From NCBI GenBank assembly GCA_032718475.1, contig JAUCBJ010000841.1, positions 1 to 55,981 of the forward strand: 55,981 nt of DNA, read 5' to 3'. This DNA comes from Nemertoderma westbladi (Eukaryota; Xenacoelomorpha; Nemertodermatida; Nemertodermatidae). The notes below the pieces were generated by a model. The model worked only from the letters and a program-made list of their open reading frames with translations. It made no database searches and was not told where the DNA came from. Within the stretch, counting starts at the first letter, position 1. Each line of letters starts with the position of its first letter. The position numbers and the translations under genes are program-made. Positions 21,801 through 31,054 of this stretch are shown here, in pieces.

Positions 21801-22200
21801 CCAAATAAAAATAAATAAGGTCATCCGCGCTATAACATTCAACCACTACCAGGCACACGCCGCCCCTATCTATAAGTCCCTACATATCCTTCCTCTAGAT
21901 CTACTATACAAACAAGAAGTAGCAAAATTCATGTTTTCAATACATCATGGCAACAAACCAGTAGCATTAAAATCTTTATTTCAAAAATCCTCGCAAATAC
22001 ACGAACATTACACTCGATCTAGCTCGCGAGGAAACTACTTTATTCCATCTACAAGATTAGTAGTTGCACAAAAATCAATACACTACGACGGGTCAATAGT
22101 ATGGAATAACCTTCCCCAAAATATTAAATTACAAAAATCTCGAAGCAGTTTTATAAAGTACCTAAAAAATCACCTCTTCTCACTGCTTGATCGTATTTAA
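18820..22200 (+). CDS. LINE ORF2: PHD-like finger, APE endonuclease, reverse transcriptase (CR1/jockey group)
   Basis: 1126 codons, uninterrupted, from ATG 18820. Order: low-complexity N-terminus; a Cys/His cluster (CTHCFSEI, CVVCGGAYHLPC, CIFCYHD, residues about 47-105) resembling a PHD finger; apurinic-type endonuclease from about 165 to 390 with FNLNCRSL, ETFL, AGDFNVDL and TDHLP; reverse transcriptase from about 655 with NNYRPISILPVFSKLYER, QHGFRKKRSTTDA, LDLKKAFDTLNH, GIPQGSLISPTLFLIYINDL and FADDTTLLHF. All catalytic motifs are present. The RT motif style fits the CR1/jockey group; clade within it is uncertain. Both ORFs being open suggests a young, possibly autonomous copy. Confidence 0.94.
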   Translation: MVVGVELLFCFQLQLLVMLFSTLYNPKPPNLDPSSPSHPVALPPSPPFCTHCFSEILNRDRSIRCVVCGGAYHLPCGTYLCGQEVTDSYEITCIFCYHDIFPFSMVDTSDSDIFERDIVDIIPPNTNTDNLLRHIDPDKHIPSYVCQSDYYNETNFNEEFSTPNIQNKNFSIFNLNCRSLSTNFSDTIDFLDLLNFKFDALTFTETFLTDKHDLNQFKINGYEGPFICNRKYGKLSRGGTGIYVRTGYSVAHRTDITLEGLESTWIEIKRPNQMKNLIIGSIYRPDSYCREKFLEVMEKLLNNITMKKLDIIIAGDFNVDLLTPTSYSLKYLKFFQSIGFEQLIDKATRITQHSKSLIDHIFSNISGVIKKPGVFLNEIGTTDHLPTFYVLDNYDNYFEKHTHTKFTHDYSKFKNDIFQRDLIEELSWNYADPAVPNKLKFSQFYADFEKICNENLPLKKASTFPIIKKPWMNQSLVNCAIKKNRMYRDLMEYPSHKKQVDYRNYRNFLTKTLRSAQKQYYHKEFTNNSGNIKKTWRTINSAINRRNQTNIPKKLLIPSQIGKTEISQPRDIATAFNSHFGSIGPTLEKAIPISNRSPTRYINNKHPKSFSLIGTCTAEISLFILELDNSCSTNDNFPLKLVKLAVKQIAPRLAALINLSIDQGFFPDALKCAKIIPVYKNGDPFDVNNYRPISILPVFSKLYERLINNQLLSYLDKFSHLSESQHGFRKKRSTTDAILITTEKIRNCLDNHNTACLISLDLKKAFDTLNHNILLKKLESYGIRGLPLKLIADYLKDRQHVVSINNVLSDPLILLCGIPQGSLISPTLFLIYINDLPNSTKLITTLFADDTTLLHFDRNPHRLIQTVNDELKNIDQWLIDNRLSLNLTKTEYIFISSTYDNHPTTHPIKIRDQLIKMKPSTKFLGTLIDNKLSWKPHCDYILSKISKTIGIFYKLRYIFPLNILRLLYYSLLYPYISYGIILWGNTCKKYLNPIQIKINKVIRAITFNHYQAHAAPIYKSLHILPLDLLYKQEVAKFMFSIHHGNKPVALKSLFQKSSQIHEHYTRSSSRGNYFIPSTRLVVAQKSIHYDGSIVWNNLPQNIKLQKSRSSFIKYLKNHLFSLLDRI

Positions 22201-22659
22201 AACTCCGAAAACTAGTTTTCCCAAAAAATTTATTCTTATCTAAATTGTTATTATTTAAATAATTATTTCCCCATAATTTACTTATTATTCGCGCATAATT
22301 TCATAACTAGATGTTAGTAACTATAATTTGTAAGCATCTATGACGCGGTGAAAGCCCATCGTCCTCATTTCGTGTTCGCCGTCGCCCTTCATGTCTCTGA
22401 TTAGTAAATCCACCCCTTGCCCCCCCCCCCCCCCCCCCCCCCCCCTATATTCCCCACTACATCTTCCTCCTGTCATCTACCGTTATAATTACATCTAAAA
22501 TTACATTAATACCGAAATATTTACATTTCATCACCTGTTATAATTTGGCCGCACTAGCTCTGTAGAGCTATGGCCTAGTCTAAACTGTGCTATGGTTTGT
22601 GCTTACGTGAGAAATGTAAAAAAATGTAAATTAAATTGAAATTGAATTGAATTGAAAAA
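22201..22659 (+). mobile_element. 3' UTR and tail of the CR1-like LINE
   Basis: Untranslated region after the ORF2 stop, containing a 26-C run (22420-22445) and ending in a short ATTGA-type repeat (22630-22655, AATTGAAATTGAATTGAATT). CR1-like elements typically end in a short microsatellite and not poly(A). With 17738-22200 this completes a LINE of about 5 kb. Confidence 0.75.
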
Positions 22660-22944
22660 ATGAGAGAACCTATTAAGCGAATCCCGAGGGAGGAGTAGTG
22701 ATAAATAAATAGCCAAAAAGGCTCCAAAACGGACTACATAAACTATTTAAATACAGATTGTGAATTTTTGTTCTGTAGTGAATATCAGGACCAGAAAGTT
22801 TATGTAGCTAAAGATAAAAACAAAAATAAAGATATTGACTATAACTAACCCAAAAATATAGAATTTGTGAATGATCAGGCCAGAACAACTATACCGTGCA
22901 TACGCAATCTAAATTAAACACTCCAACTCTGCGCGAAATGCCAG
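22660..22944. other. spacer, no gene seen
   Basis: AT-rich sequence between the LINE tail and the 31-bp array. It lies in intron 3 of the EHD gene if that gene continues to the left. No exon recognised on the minus strand. Confidence 0.45.
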
Positions 22945-23715
22945 CAGCTCATAAACACTCCGGCAAACTAACCTGCAGCTCATAAACACTCCGGCAAACT
23001 AACCTGCATCTCATAAACACTCCGACAAACTAACCTGCAGCTCATAAACACTCCGACAAACTAACCTGCAGCTCATAAACACTCCGGCAAACTAACCTGC
23101 AGCTCATAAACACCATGGCAAACTAACCTGCAGCTCATAAACACTCCGGCCAACCTGCAGCTCATAAACACCCCGGCAAACTAACCTGCAGCTCATAAAC
23201 ACTCCGGCAAACTAACCTGCAGCTCATAAATACTCCGACAAACTAACCTGCAGCTCATAAACACTCCGGCAAACTAACCTGCAGCTCATAAACACTCCGG
23301 CAAACTAACCTGCAGCTCATAAACACTCCGACAAACTAACCTGCAGCTCATAAACACTCCGGCAAACTAACCTGCAGCTCATAAACACCCTGGCAAACTA
23401 ACCTGCAGCTCATAAACACCCTGGCAAACTAACCTGCAGCTCATAAACACCCTGGCAAACTAACCTGCAGCTCATAAACACCCTGGCAAACTAACCTGCA
23501 GCTCATAAACACTCCGGCAAACTAACCAGCAGCTCATAAACACTCCGGCAAACTAACCTGCAGCTCATAAACACCCTGGCAAACTAACCTGCATCTCATA
23601 AACACTCCGGCAAACCAACCTGCAGCTCATAAACACCCCGGCAAACTAACCAGCAGCTCATAAACACCCTGGCAAACTAACCTGCAGCTCATAAACACTC
23701 CGGCAAACTAACCTG
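22945..23715 (-). repeat. 31-bp array made of the EHD exon 3/intron 3 junction
   Basis: About 25 tandem copies. Read on the minus strand the unit is CAGGTTAGTTTGCCGGAGTG followed by TTTATGAGCTG. The rightmost copy coincides with the end of EHD exon 3, ATGCAG|GTTAGT, so each unit repeats the last five exonic bases and the first 26 intronic bases. The donor-like CAG|GTTAGT is kept in most copies; a few read CTGGTTAGT or CAGGTTGG. An unspliced transcript meets an in-frame TGA inside the first unit. Confidence 0.95.
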
Positions 23716-23877
23716 CATTTTTTCGCGGTCAGGGAAATCTCCCGGGGAGATGAAGTGATCTCTCTGGATTGACGTGTAAATTGACCCCAAGTCCTTTATA
23801 GCGTGCTGTTTGGCTTTACCTTTACCAAATATAGAAGGCATGGATTTCTTCACGTAACTAATGATATAGGCATGAAC
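23713..23877 (-). CDS. EHD1: EHD-family ATPase, exon 3 (residues 308-362)
   Basis: A 165-nt exon recognised by translating the minus strand: VHAYIISYVKKSMPSIFG, then GKAKQHAIKDLGSIYTSI, then QRDHFISPGDFP and DREKMQ. It matches the helical domain of EHD proteins (VHAYIIS, KKxMPxxFGK, SPGDFPxxxKMQ). The acceptor TTCGCAG|GTT (AG at 23879-23878) and donor CAG|GTTAGT give 55 codons in phase 0 at both ends. EHD proteins are dynamin-like ATPases that oligomerise on endosomal membranes and drive recycling. The symbol means the EHD1/RME-1/Past1 group, not a specific vertebrate paralogue. Confidence 0.93.
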
Positions 23878-24815
23878 CTGCGAATAATTAATTAGTGTCG
23901 ATGTGTCGGTAGATCAACATTATATACACATCAGATAACTAGAATTTTAGATTTTCTCTCAGATATATACATAAGCTTTAATCGGTTAGTCAATTTCTTG
24001 CTTGTTACCATGATGCAAAGCTTCAACATTGTTAAGTCAGATAAATTATGAAAGAATCAGCTTTCCAAATTTAGCCTATGAATTCCGAAAGAAAATTGAG
24101 CCATTTTCGAAAAGGAAACTTCTCATAAGAAATTATACTATTCGAGAACGACATGTGGTACTTGATAATAACTTACAAGACAGGTTTTGGGGTTTTAGAA
24201 CAAAAACAACAATTTGAATACTTCTAAAAAATTTCAAAACCCAATCAAGCAGGTTCTTAGCGACGTCATGGAAACAATGAATAAATTAGTAACATCGTCA
24301 GCGGGTTGGGTGAATTCTTAGCCCTCGGGTATTCTTAGCCCGCGAGTTAGTAAAGGAGCAGGTTAGTAAAGGAGCTGGTTTCAGAGGCGTATTGGGGGAA
24401 TCAAAACAATAAACCTTATTGCTTTGCGGGCTAAGAATACCCACGGGCTAAGAATACTCGCGGGCTAAGAATACTCGCGGGCTAAAAATACTCGCGGGCT
24501 AAGAATTCCTTAGACCCGTCAAGAGTGATATTTATTGGGGTAAAGAACGCGAAACAGACAGCTGAAAAAAAAGCCCGGCCCCGCAGTCCTCCAGCAGGCG
24601 GCGAAATGGGCTGGCCGCTACAGTGTTTCTATAAGCCTAACTAACACCTGATCATACAGTACCATTGGTGTTGCATGTGAATTTGAGTTCCCTCAATAAC
24701 TCAGTTTGTTCTTGAAACCCGACACTCGGGTCACCATGCTGCATAAAGTGCTAATTTAGATACAGTAGTGTTCGTTATTGTATTACAGTATCAAATTAAA
24801 ATTAAATTAACTCAC
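23878..24815 (-). other. EHD1: EHD intron 2 (phase 0)
   Basis: 938 bp with donor ATT|GTGAGT (24815) and acceptor CGCAG|GTT (23878). Contains the palindromic element 24312-24520. The small plus-strand frame at 24029-24217 has no recognisable features. Confidence 0.9.
24312..24520. mobile_element. small inverted-repeat element with 17-bp tandem arms
   Basis: The left end has two units reading ATTCTTAGCCCGCGAG; the right end has about five units of the reverse complement GGGCTAAGAATACTCGC, 17 bp each. Outer ends GAATTCTTAGCC and GGCTAAGAATTC are exact inverted repeats. Unequal unit number between the arms parallels the larger element at 12829-14595, though the sequences are unrelated. Non-coding; probably MITE-like. 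Confidence 0.75.
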
Positions 24816-25009
24816 AATCGCTGAACGCGTTCGTTTAATAAGCTCATTTAGTTTCCTCACAGCCGATTCGCCCGGTAGTTTTTGTAAGTCGTCGAATAAA
24901 TCTTGAGTTTCACTCTCAAATAATTTTCTCAACTCATCATTTTGTAATTGTTTGTCCCAGAAACTGCCCACGTAAACCCTGGCTACCTCCGGTGTATCAA
25001 GTACTTTAC
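24816..25009 (-). CDS. EHD1: EHD-family ATPase, exon 2 (residues 243-307)
   Basis: A 194-nt exon recognised by translation. After completing the split Gly codon it reads KVLDTPEVARVYVGSFWD, then DELRKLFESETQDLFDDL and LPGESAVRKLNELIKRTR. It matches the EHD segment TPEVxRVYIGSFW, RKLFExExQDLFxDI and LRKLNxLIKRxR. Acceptor TTTTAG|GT (AG at 25011-25010) and donor ATT|GTGAGT fit exactly: 2 + 64 x 3 nt. This region forms helices after the GTPase-like domain. Confidence 0.95.
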
Positions 25010-25763
25010 CTAAAATATATTCATAATTTTTATTATTTTATTTGATAGTTGTAAACGTTGTTACACATAATTAGGGAAAAATACAAATAATTGACTCCTA
25101 CGAAACAATTAATACGCAGAAATTGATTTACTGGTCGACTTGGTTGAATTAAAATTACTCTGTTGTGTAGGTCTGTAGATCGAGTACTAAGCATGAGTGT
25201 TTGAGCATGAGTAAGTGAGTGTGCATATTATTAACTGGTAATTATTAACGGACTTTAAATTTACAATACCAACATACAACCGAAAATAACCTGTGATTAT
25301 GAAATGAATATAAAACTATAATTACTGTATATTCATACTACATATAAAACTATAATTACTGTATATTCATACTACAGTAATTAACCAAATAATCACCTGT
25401 AATAATTAAACTTAAGACTATAACCGAAGCGTCCTCCTAAGCTATATTTTATGACGCTACTAACCAATCACTAACCTGTGATTATGAAATTAACTATCAA
25501 TTATGATACTACTACTGTATACACGTTCGTGGGACCTTCGCGCAGCACGAGGCTCAGTTATGAGATACAAATTAAATTTGAGTAATTCTATCACAAAATC
25601 GGTATTTAAGAAATTTAACCAAATCGCAAATAAGTCAAAGAAGAGAGCAACGTTCCCCCATTCAACCCCCTCTTAATTTGCACCACCCCAACCCACAAAG
25701 GCGCATAGAGGATTGATGAAAGGCAGGTATTAACATAAATTAACATATAAATAAAGTAACAAA

Positions 25764-28700
25764 TACTACTACTAGGTCGAACGAACTCGGACAGTGGAAA
25801 TGAGATCCTTCCAAGCTTCCCGATTCTCCATAGTTGTCGCAATTTCGTTTCTCCCAAGTTCAGATTCCCTTTCAAGCTGGTCTATATATCTTATAGCCGG
25901 TCGACGATTGGTTGCCAGAAAAGTAGATCTGGTATGACCTCGTCTTTACTTCTCCAGCAGTGCCCACTGAATCTTAATCTGCGTTCACGGAGGGTGGTTG
26001 TTACATGTGGTATAGTACCATAGAGCTCGGCGTTTGTCATGTGTTGTCTCCAGCTGATGATTAGGGCTACCCTTTTAGTAGTCTTTTGTAGCAACCATCA
26101 ATTCGGTGTTCAAGTGATTTCGTCAGTGTCCAGGTCTCACCCCCATATAAAAATACACTTTCCACTGTGGCTCGAAAGAACTTAGTCTTCAGGTGCCTGG
26201 AGAGATCTGATTTCCAGATGGTATCCATTTTTGATAGAGCTACCCAAGCCTTTGCTTTCCTAACTTCTATGTCATTTTTGCTACTCTCTATCCATGATCC
26301 AAGGTACTGGAAGTCATCGACCTTCCTTAGTTGATTATTATCAATGGTTGTCAAGTTTCCATCAACATTAAAGGTCATGAATTCGGTCTTTGTAGCATTT
26401 ATATGCAATCCAACCTCCTTAGCAGCCCTCTCCACTTTATTTAGTAGAAGCTGTGCATCTGTTAGGGTATTAGAGAGCAGGGCGATGTCATCCGCAAAGT
26501 CGGTGTCTGTGACTGTAGTTGCCGGATATCTACTACTTCTGCGTTCTTGAAGTGTGAATCCCAGGTCTTCACCCTTTGTGGCCGTCCTCATTGCGTAATC
26601 CAGCACAATTACAAATAGTAATGGTGCTAATGTGTCACCTTGCAGTACGCCAGCCAGGATTGAGAAAAACTCAGTTTCACCATCTGCTGATAGTACCTGC
26701 GCTTCTGTGTCACAATATAACAATCCAATGCCAGCAACAATTACTTCTGGTATTCCATAAGCTCATAGCATTTCAAGCATTTTACCTCTATGGATGGAGT
26801 CGAATGCCTTCTTGAAGTCCACAAAAGTCATGACAGCGGGGAGATTCTTTGACTTAATTCCTTCAATCAGTCTCCGTAGTGTCACAATATAACAATCCAA
26901 TGCCAGCAACAATTACTTCTGGTATTCCATAAGCTCTTAGGATTTCAAGCATTTTACCTCTATGGATGGAGTCGAATGCCTTCTTGAAGTCCACAATGTC
27001 ATGACAGCGGACTTAACCCACGATAGTTTGTTGGTATGCCGAGGTCTCCTTTCTTGGGGAAAGGCTTCAGTTGACCTTTAGTCCAAATTGGTGGTGGCTT
27101 TTCCCCTTTTAACATCCGGTTGCAAACATTCAATAATGGTCTGTTTAGCACTTCGGTTTTCCATACCTCCGCTGGGATTTCATCTAATCCACTTGCTTTA
27201 TTATTGGACATACTTTTAATGCTTCTTTGGAGTTCGGCAGGTGTGAAGTCCCCTGTTTCTATAGGTAGTGTCTTGTCATATATTTTCCTTGTAGGGCTGA
27301 CCTCGATGTTTGGTGGCTGCCCAAGCAAGTTGCTGAAGTGATTTTTCCACTTCCCAACACGTTCTTCAGGACTATCGGCTTTGAGGCGCCCCTTTGCACA
27401 ACTTTTCCGACCAGATACCTCATTTACAGTTTGCCAGGTAAGTCTTGATTGTTGCTGTATGTGAGCAGTTGTAATTGCTTCAGTTTTATCCTGTATGTAC
27501 TTTTCCTGGCTGATGTTGTAGGCCAATTTAAGATCGTCCTTAGCTTTCTCAACCTTGTTAATGTTTTCGGTTGTTGGTTGTTCGGTTTTAACTTTGTAGG
27601 CTATCTTAAGATCTTCTCTTTTACAAGTAACCTCAGAGTTTTGCCATGGCACATATTGTTTTCGTTTGGGTTTCTGGGGGATATGCCTCTTAGCTGATTC
27701 CGTGTGGGCTGTTATTATATTCTGGTATATTGAATTGGTGGATTGGTCTTCATCCATTGACTGAAGTGCTTCAAAGCGGTTTTGAACTTCTACTGTATAA
27801 GCATCCTTTACAGCATTGTCAGTTCTGAGTTTTGCCCAGTCATATTTGATTTGCTTGCTTGTCCTGGGTTTGCTGGCTCTCAAACTGAGTCTGATCTCTG
27901 CAGTCACAATTATGTGGTCCGAACCATTAGGTTGAACGAGCTGTATGCCTCGCAGTTGATCATGCGGTTTCTCCACTTTTTGTTTATGAGGATGTAATCC
28001 AGTTGTGCTTTGGTTCCATTAGGGTATTGAAAGGTCCATAGCTTCCCCTTACTCTTTTCGAATGTGTTGTTTGTTGGTATCAATTCACATTCTTCCATTA
28101 GGTCTAAAAGTAAGTACCCATTTCTGTTAGAACTGGTGTTATAGGTGTAACCTTTGATGTCTTCTGGGCCAATTTGGGCATTCAGGTCACCAGCAATGTC
28201 TTTAACATTGTGTTTCGGATGTCCTTTATAAGTCCAGTCAGTTCTTCATAAAACTTGACTGCTTGTTCTGGCTCTGAGGCATTGGTTGGACTGTAGCAAC
28301 ATATAACTGTTGCCTTGGGATTCCCATCAAATGTTGCGATCATAGCTTATAGATTCGATGTTGTTTAGGGTCTTAAGTGCAAATGGGCTTAGCAGAATTC
28401 CTACTCCACCAATTGATGCATTGGCCGAGTTTCTTACTGCTGAGCTTGTTACTAACGTCCATCCATTTCCAATGTCATTGTACTTCATGGCAGTGTCATC
28501 ATGACAAATCCGATGTTCTTGGATGCAGATGATGTCGATATTATATTCCATTGCCAGAGCGACCATGTCACCCTGTTTGGTATGTGCTTTCAGCGTGCGT
28601 GCGTGCGTTCATTGTAGCAATCTTTAGTGTCTTTTTACATTTCAACAGGTTGGTTCTTCTTTCTTCTCGGTCTTCTGTTCCAGTAGCCAATTTATCGACC

Positions 28701-29280
28701 CCAGCCTGGTGTACCACTGGGGGACGCGGTCCTTGTTGATCCGGGCGACGACCGAGCCGGTATTTCTCCTGGAGGGTTCTCATACTCATATCTTTCAGTT
28801 GCGGGAGTAAACCGCTTGTGGTCGCAACTCCTACAAGCGTCTTCGCAGTAGGTCGCCGTTGGTTGATTACCTTCCGCCGACCTTGTCAGCATGTCGAGCC
28901 GTTGGCTGATTACCTTCCGTCTATCCATGGCCTACAGCCCTGCTGCCGACTGTAGGGGTCCTTTTGTTACACCCTGAACCAAGTGTGCCTCCTGGGTTAG
29001 GTTACCTAACACTGGTAGAGGATCATCCAGTATAGACAGGGCGGGGCGTGTATCATCTCTAATGCAGATGCGTATCAAGCCTTTGCCTTCAATGGTGCCC
29101 TAGGCGCTATAGCCCTCAATGACTTATTTAGTTGACGGGGCTGAACCAACCCACTCTTGATCACTAAATAATGAATAGGCTATGCTTATCGGGCCTGCCC
29201 GACTGGGCTGGTAGCTACAGGTAGTACCACATTACTGCCATAGTGGAGTGGTAGCAGGATCTGGGGACCTGACCTGACCA
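25764..29280 (-). mobile_element. decayed RTE-like LINE, family A
   Basis: On the minus strand, from about 29280: a leader; endonuclease fragments (IDIICIQEHRICHDD at 28327-28566; AQLDYILINKKWRN at 27910-28098); a linker and RT N-terminal region at 26999-27976 (KASGLDEIPAEVWK, LKPFPKKGDLG); RT core and thumb at 26067-26723 (GVLQGDTLAPLLFVIVLD, DFADDIALL, DFQYLGSWIE); and the C-terminal RLRFSGHCWRSKDEV at 25891-26094. The 3' end carries a short TAG/AGT run. Several frame breaks plus a 171-bp tandem duplication make it inactive. No ORF1 seen, as expected for RTE-like elements; clade assignment is by motif style. Confidence 0.88.
26708..26998 (-). repeat. 171-bp tandem duplication inside the LINE
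   Basis: The segment beginning TGTCACAATATAACAATCCA occurs at about 26708-26826 and again at 26879-26997 with only a few differences. It duplicates codons just upstream of the RT motif GVLQGDT and breaks the reading frame. Confidence 0.88.
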
Positions 29281-30056
29281 TATCACAAAAAATAATTTGA
29301 CAATATTGCAATGTTCTAGAGTTAATATACGGAAATAATAACCTGATGCGAATAAAAGTGAATTATCATTGATGCCGTTCCAGAAGCAAATTAAATTGTA
29401 TAATGCTAGGCTATTTGCTGAAGGATTAGGCAGAAGTGATTATTACAGTTTTATTCGCTGACGGTTTTCATTTCCCTACTGCTGTATATTAACTGTTACG
29501 TTTCGCACGAATGCTTTAAAGGGACTAGCTAAGCTAGGGCGATCTCTGCTTTGCATCCTTAAATGGTTGTTAAATGAGTACCAGTTTTCTCAGGGGAGTA
29601 TAGTTCTGGGGGTATATTCTGGAAATAAATGAGACGTTGAGCCTCCCACACCTGCGAACGCAATTTTCTATTTTTTTATTGTTGTAACGGCCTTTCCTTG
29701 TTATTTTTTCGATTCCGCACTCATATTACCTAAAATATAAAGTTAAGACGACTAAATAAACAATAAACGGAAGTCAATAGGGCAGCATGTGTTACAGTTT
29801 AATGAATTTTTGCCAATAATCAGCTGTTACAGTATTTACGCCGATTTTTCACTGGATGGAGAGGGAAGAATTTTGATTGAGCCAAGAAGAGTAGAGTCCC
29901 CCTCAATTTGGGTTTCCTGCGTATCTACTGTACTATTATTTTTAATATTGTTTAATTTAATATAAAAAATTTGTAAAAATACTGACATAAAGGCTGCTTG
30001 TACTGTTCTGTTGGTGTCCACAGGTACCAAGTAGGAAAACAATATTACTAACTAAC

Positions 30057-30783
30057 CTAGGTACCACATTAGAGCTCCGTATACTCTCATCAGCTGTTGT
30101 GGACTGATTTTATCGGCTTTATTGAGAACAATTCGTATTTTATCGTCGTTACCTTTTAGCGCGCCAATCGCACTGCGAAATTCATCAGAAATATCAAGTT
30201 TGTGCGCGTCGAATAGGAGAATAATTCTATCCACCCGGGAAGCAAACCATTCTAGAACGCCTACGAAGTCGTATCCACGGGAACTGCGCTGTTTCTCTCC
30301 TGACAGGATGCCTGGCGTGTCGACGAATGTGACGGCCTCCAGTACGGGACTGGGGAGGAGCGAGCACTGGAGTCGGGATAGGAAGGTGTTGCCGAACCGG
30401 GACAACGTTCGGAACTGGCGGTCCGCGTCCATAATCAATGCGTTCCCCGGGATCGAACCCTCGCGGTCCCCGTGCATCAAGACGACGAAGTTATCCGTCG
30501 TCGGCTCTGGGCCAATCCGCATTCCCGGGAAGTCGCATTCCAGCAAATACTGCAGGAAGGACGTCTTACCCGTAGAGTATTGACCTACGACGATGACCAT
30601 CGGTTTAGCCTTGAAATCCGCGTCGCACAGAGGCGAGGAATGGAACTTGTGGAAGTCATAATGTTCTTCGAGAGGAAGGATTTTCTTTTTATAAATATCA
30701 CTTACGGCTTCCGTAACTGTGGCGAACGTTTGTTGAACTGGCTCCTCAATTTGTTCCTTACGTTTCAGTAAATAGTTCAACAT
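30057..30783 (-). CDS. EHD1: EHD-family ATPase, exon 1: N-terminus and dynamin-like nucleotide-binding domain
   Basis: Residues 1-243 from ATG at 30783 ([15 protein letters not shown]). Family signatures: [18 protein letters not shown]-loop GQYSTGKT at 67-74; [20 protein letters not shown]; switch region [19 protein letters not shown] from 155; [23 protein letters not shown] at 221-224; [16 protein letters not shown] proteins bind ATP despite the GTPase-like fold, oligomerise into rings on endosomes and remodel membrane. The exon ends inside the last Gly codon at G|GTTAGT. The open frame runs 5 nt past the donor into a TAG, so the apparent 243-aa ORF end is intronic. Exons 1-3 give about 362 of the usual 530-540 residues; the C-terminal EH domain is missing from the window. 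Confidence 0.97.
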
Positions 30784-31054
30784 TTCGATAATAATATGTA
30801 AGGAAATTAATTTGTTACCTACTGTTAGCGTACCGGCAAATTTAAATAAACTATTATTTCATAACGGTGACGTTATTTCTGCATTCAGGTACCATTCAGG
30901 TACCATTCAGGTACCATTCATGACTATTTTATTATACAGCGGGAAAGTAGCAGTAATTTTTTTAATAATACTTGTCGAGTCGAATGTGTGCTAATATAAT
31001 AGAAAACTGCTAGTACGTAGTAGTGAGATGTTGATGATATTAAAAACTATATTG
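30784..31054 (-). promoter_or_regulatory. EHD1: EHD upstream region with 11-bp repeats and a CRE-like site
   Basis: About 90 nt upstream of the start codon, TGACGTTA (30868-30875) is one mismatch from a CRE. Next to it, AGGTACCATTC is repeated about four times at 30883-30923. No TATA box identified; the transcription start is unknown. Regulatory role is inference. Confidence 0.35.

Larger units (their letters stand above)
25010..30056 (-). other. EHD1: EHD intron 1 (phase 1), host of a LINE
   Basis: 5047 bp from donor CTAG|GTTAGT to acceptor TTTTAG|GT, splitting a Gly codon. More than half is the RTE-like LINE at 25764-29280, which lies in the same orientation as the gene. Flanks are AT-rich; 25292-25380 carries a short tandem duplication (ATATAAAACTATAATTACTG). 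The minus-strand frame at 29836-30042 has no known domain. Confidence 0.9.

Noticed and set aside
22945-23715. CRISPR-like array (31-bp repeats)
   Set aside because: Repeats are directly contiguous without unique spacers, and the context is eukaryotic.
30445-30475. B-box-like GGTTCGATCCC on the minus strand
   Set aside because: Lies within the EHD coding exon and encodes conserved residues; no tRNA structure around it.
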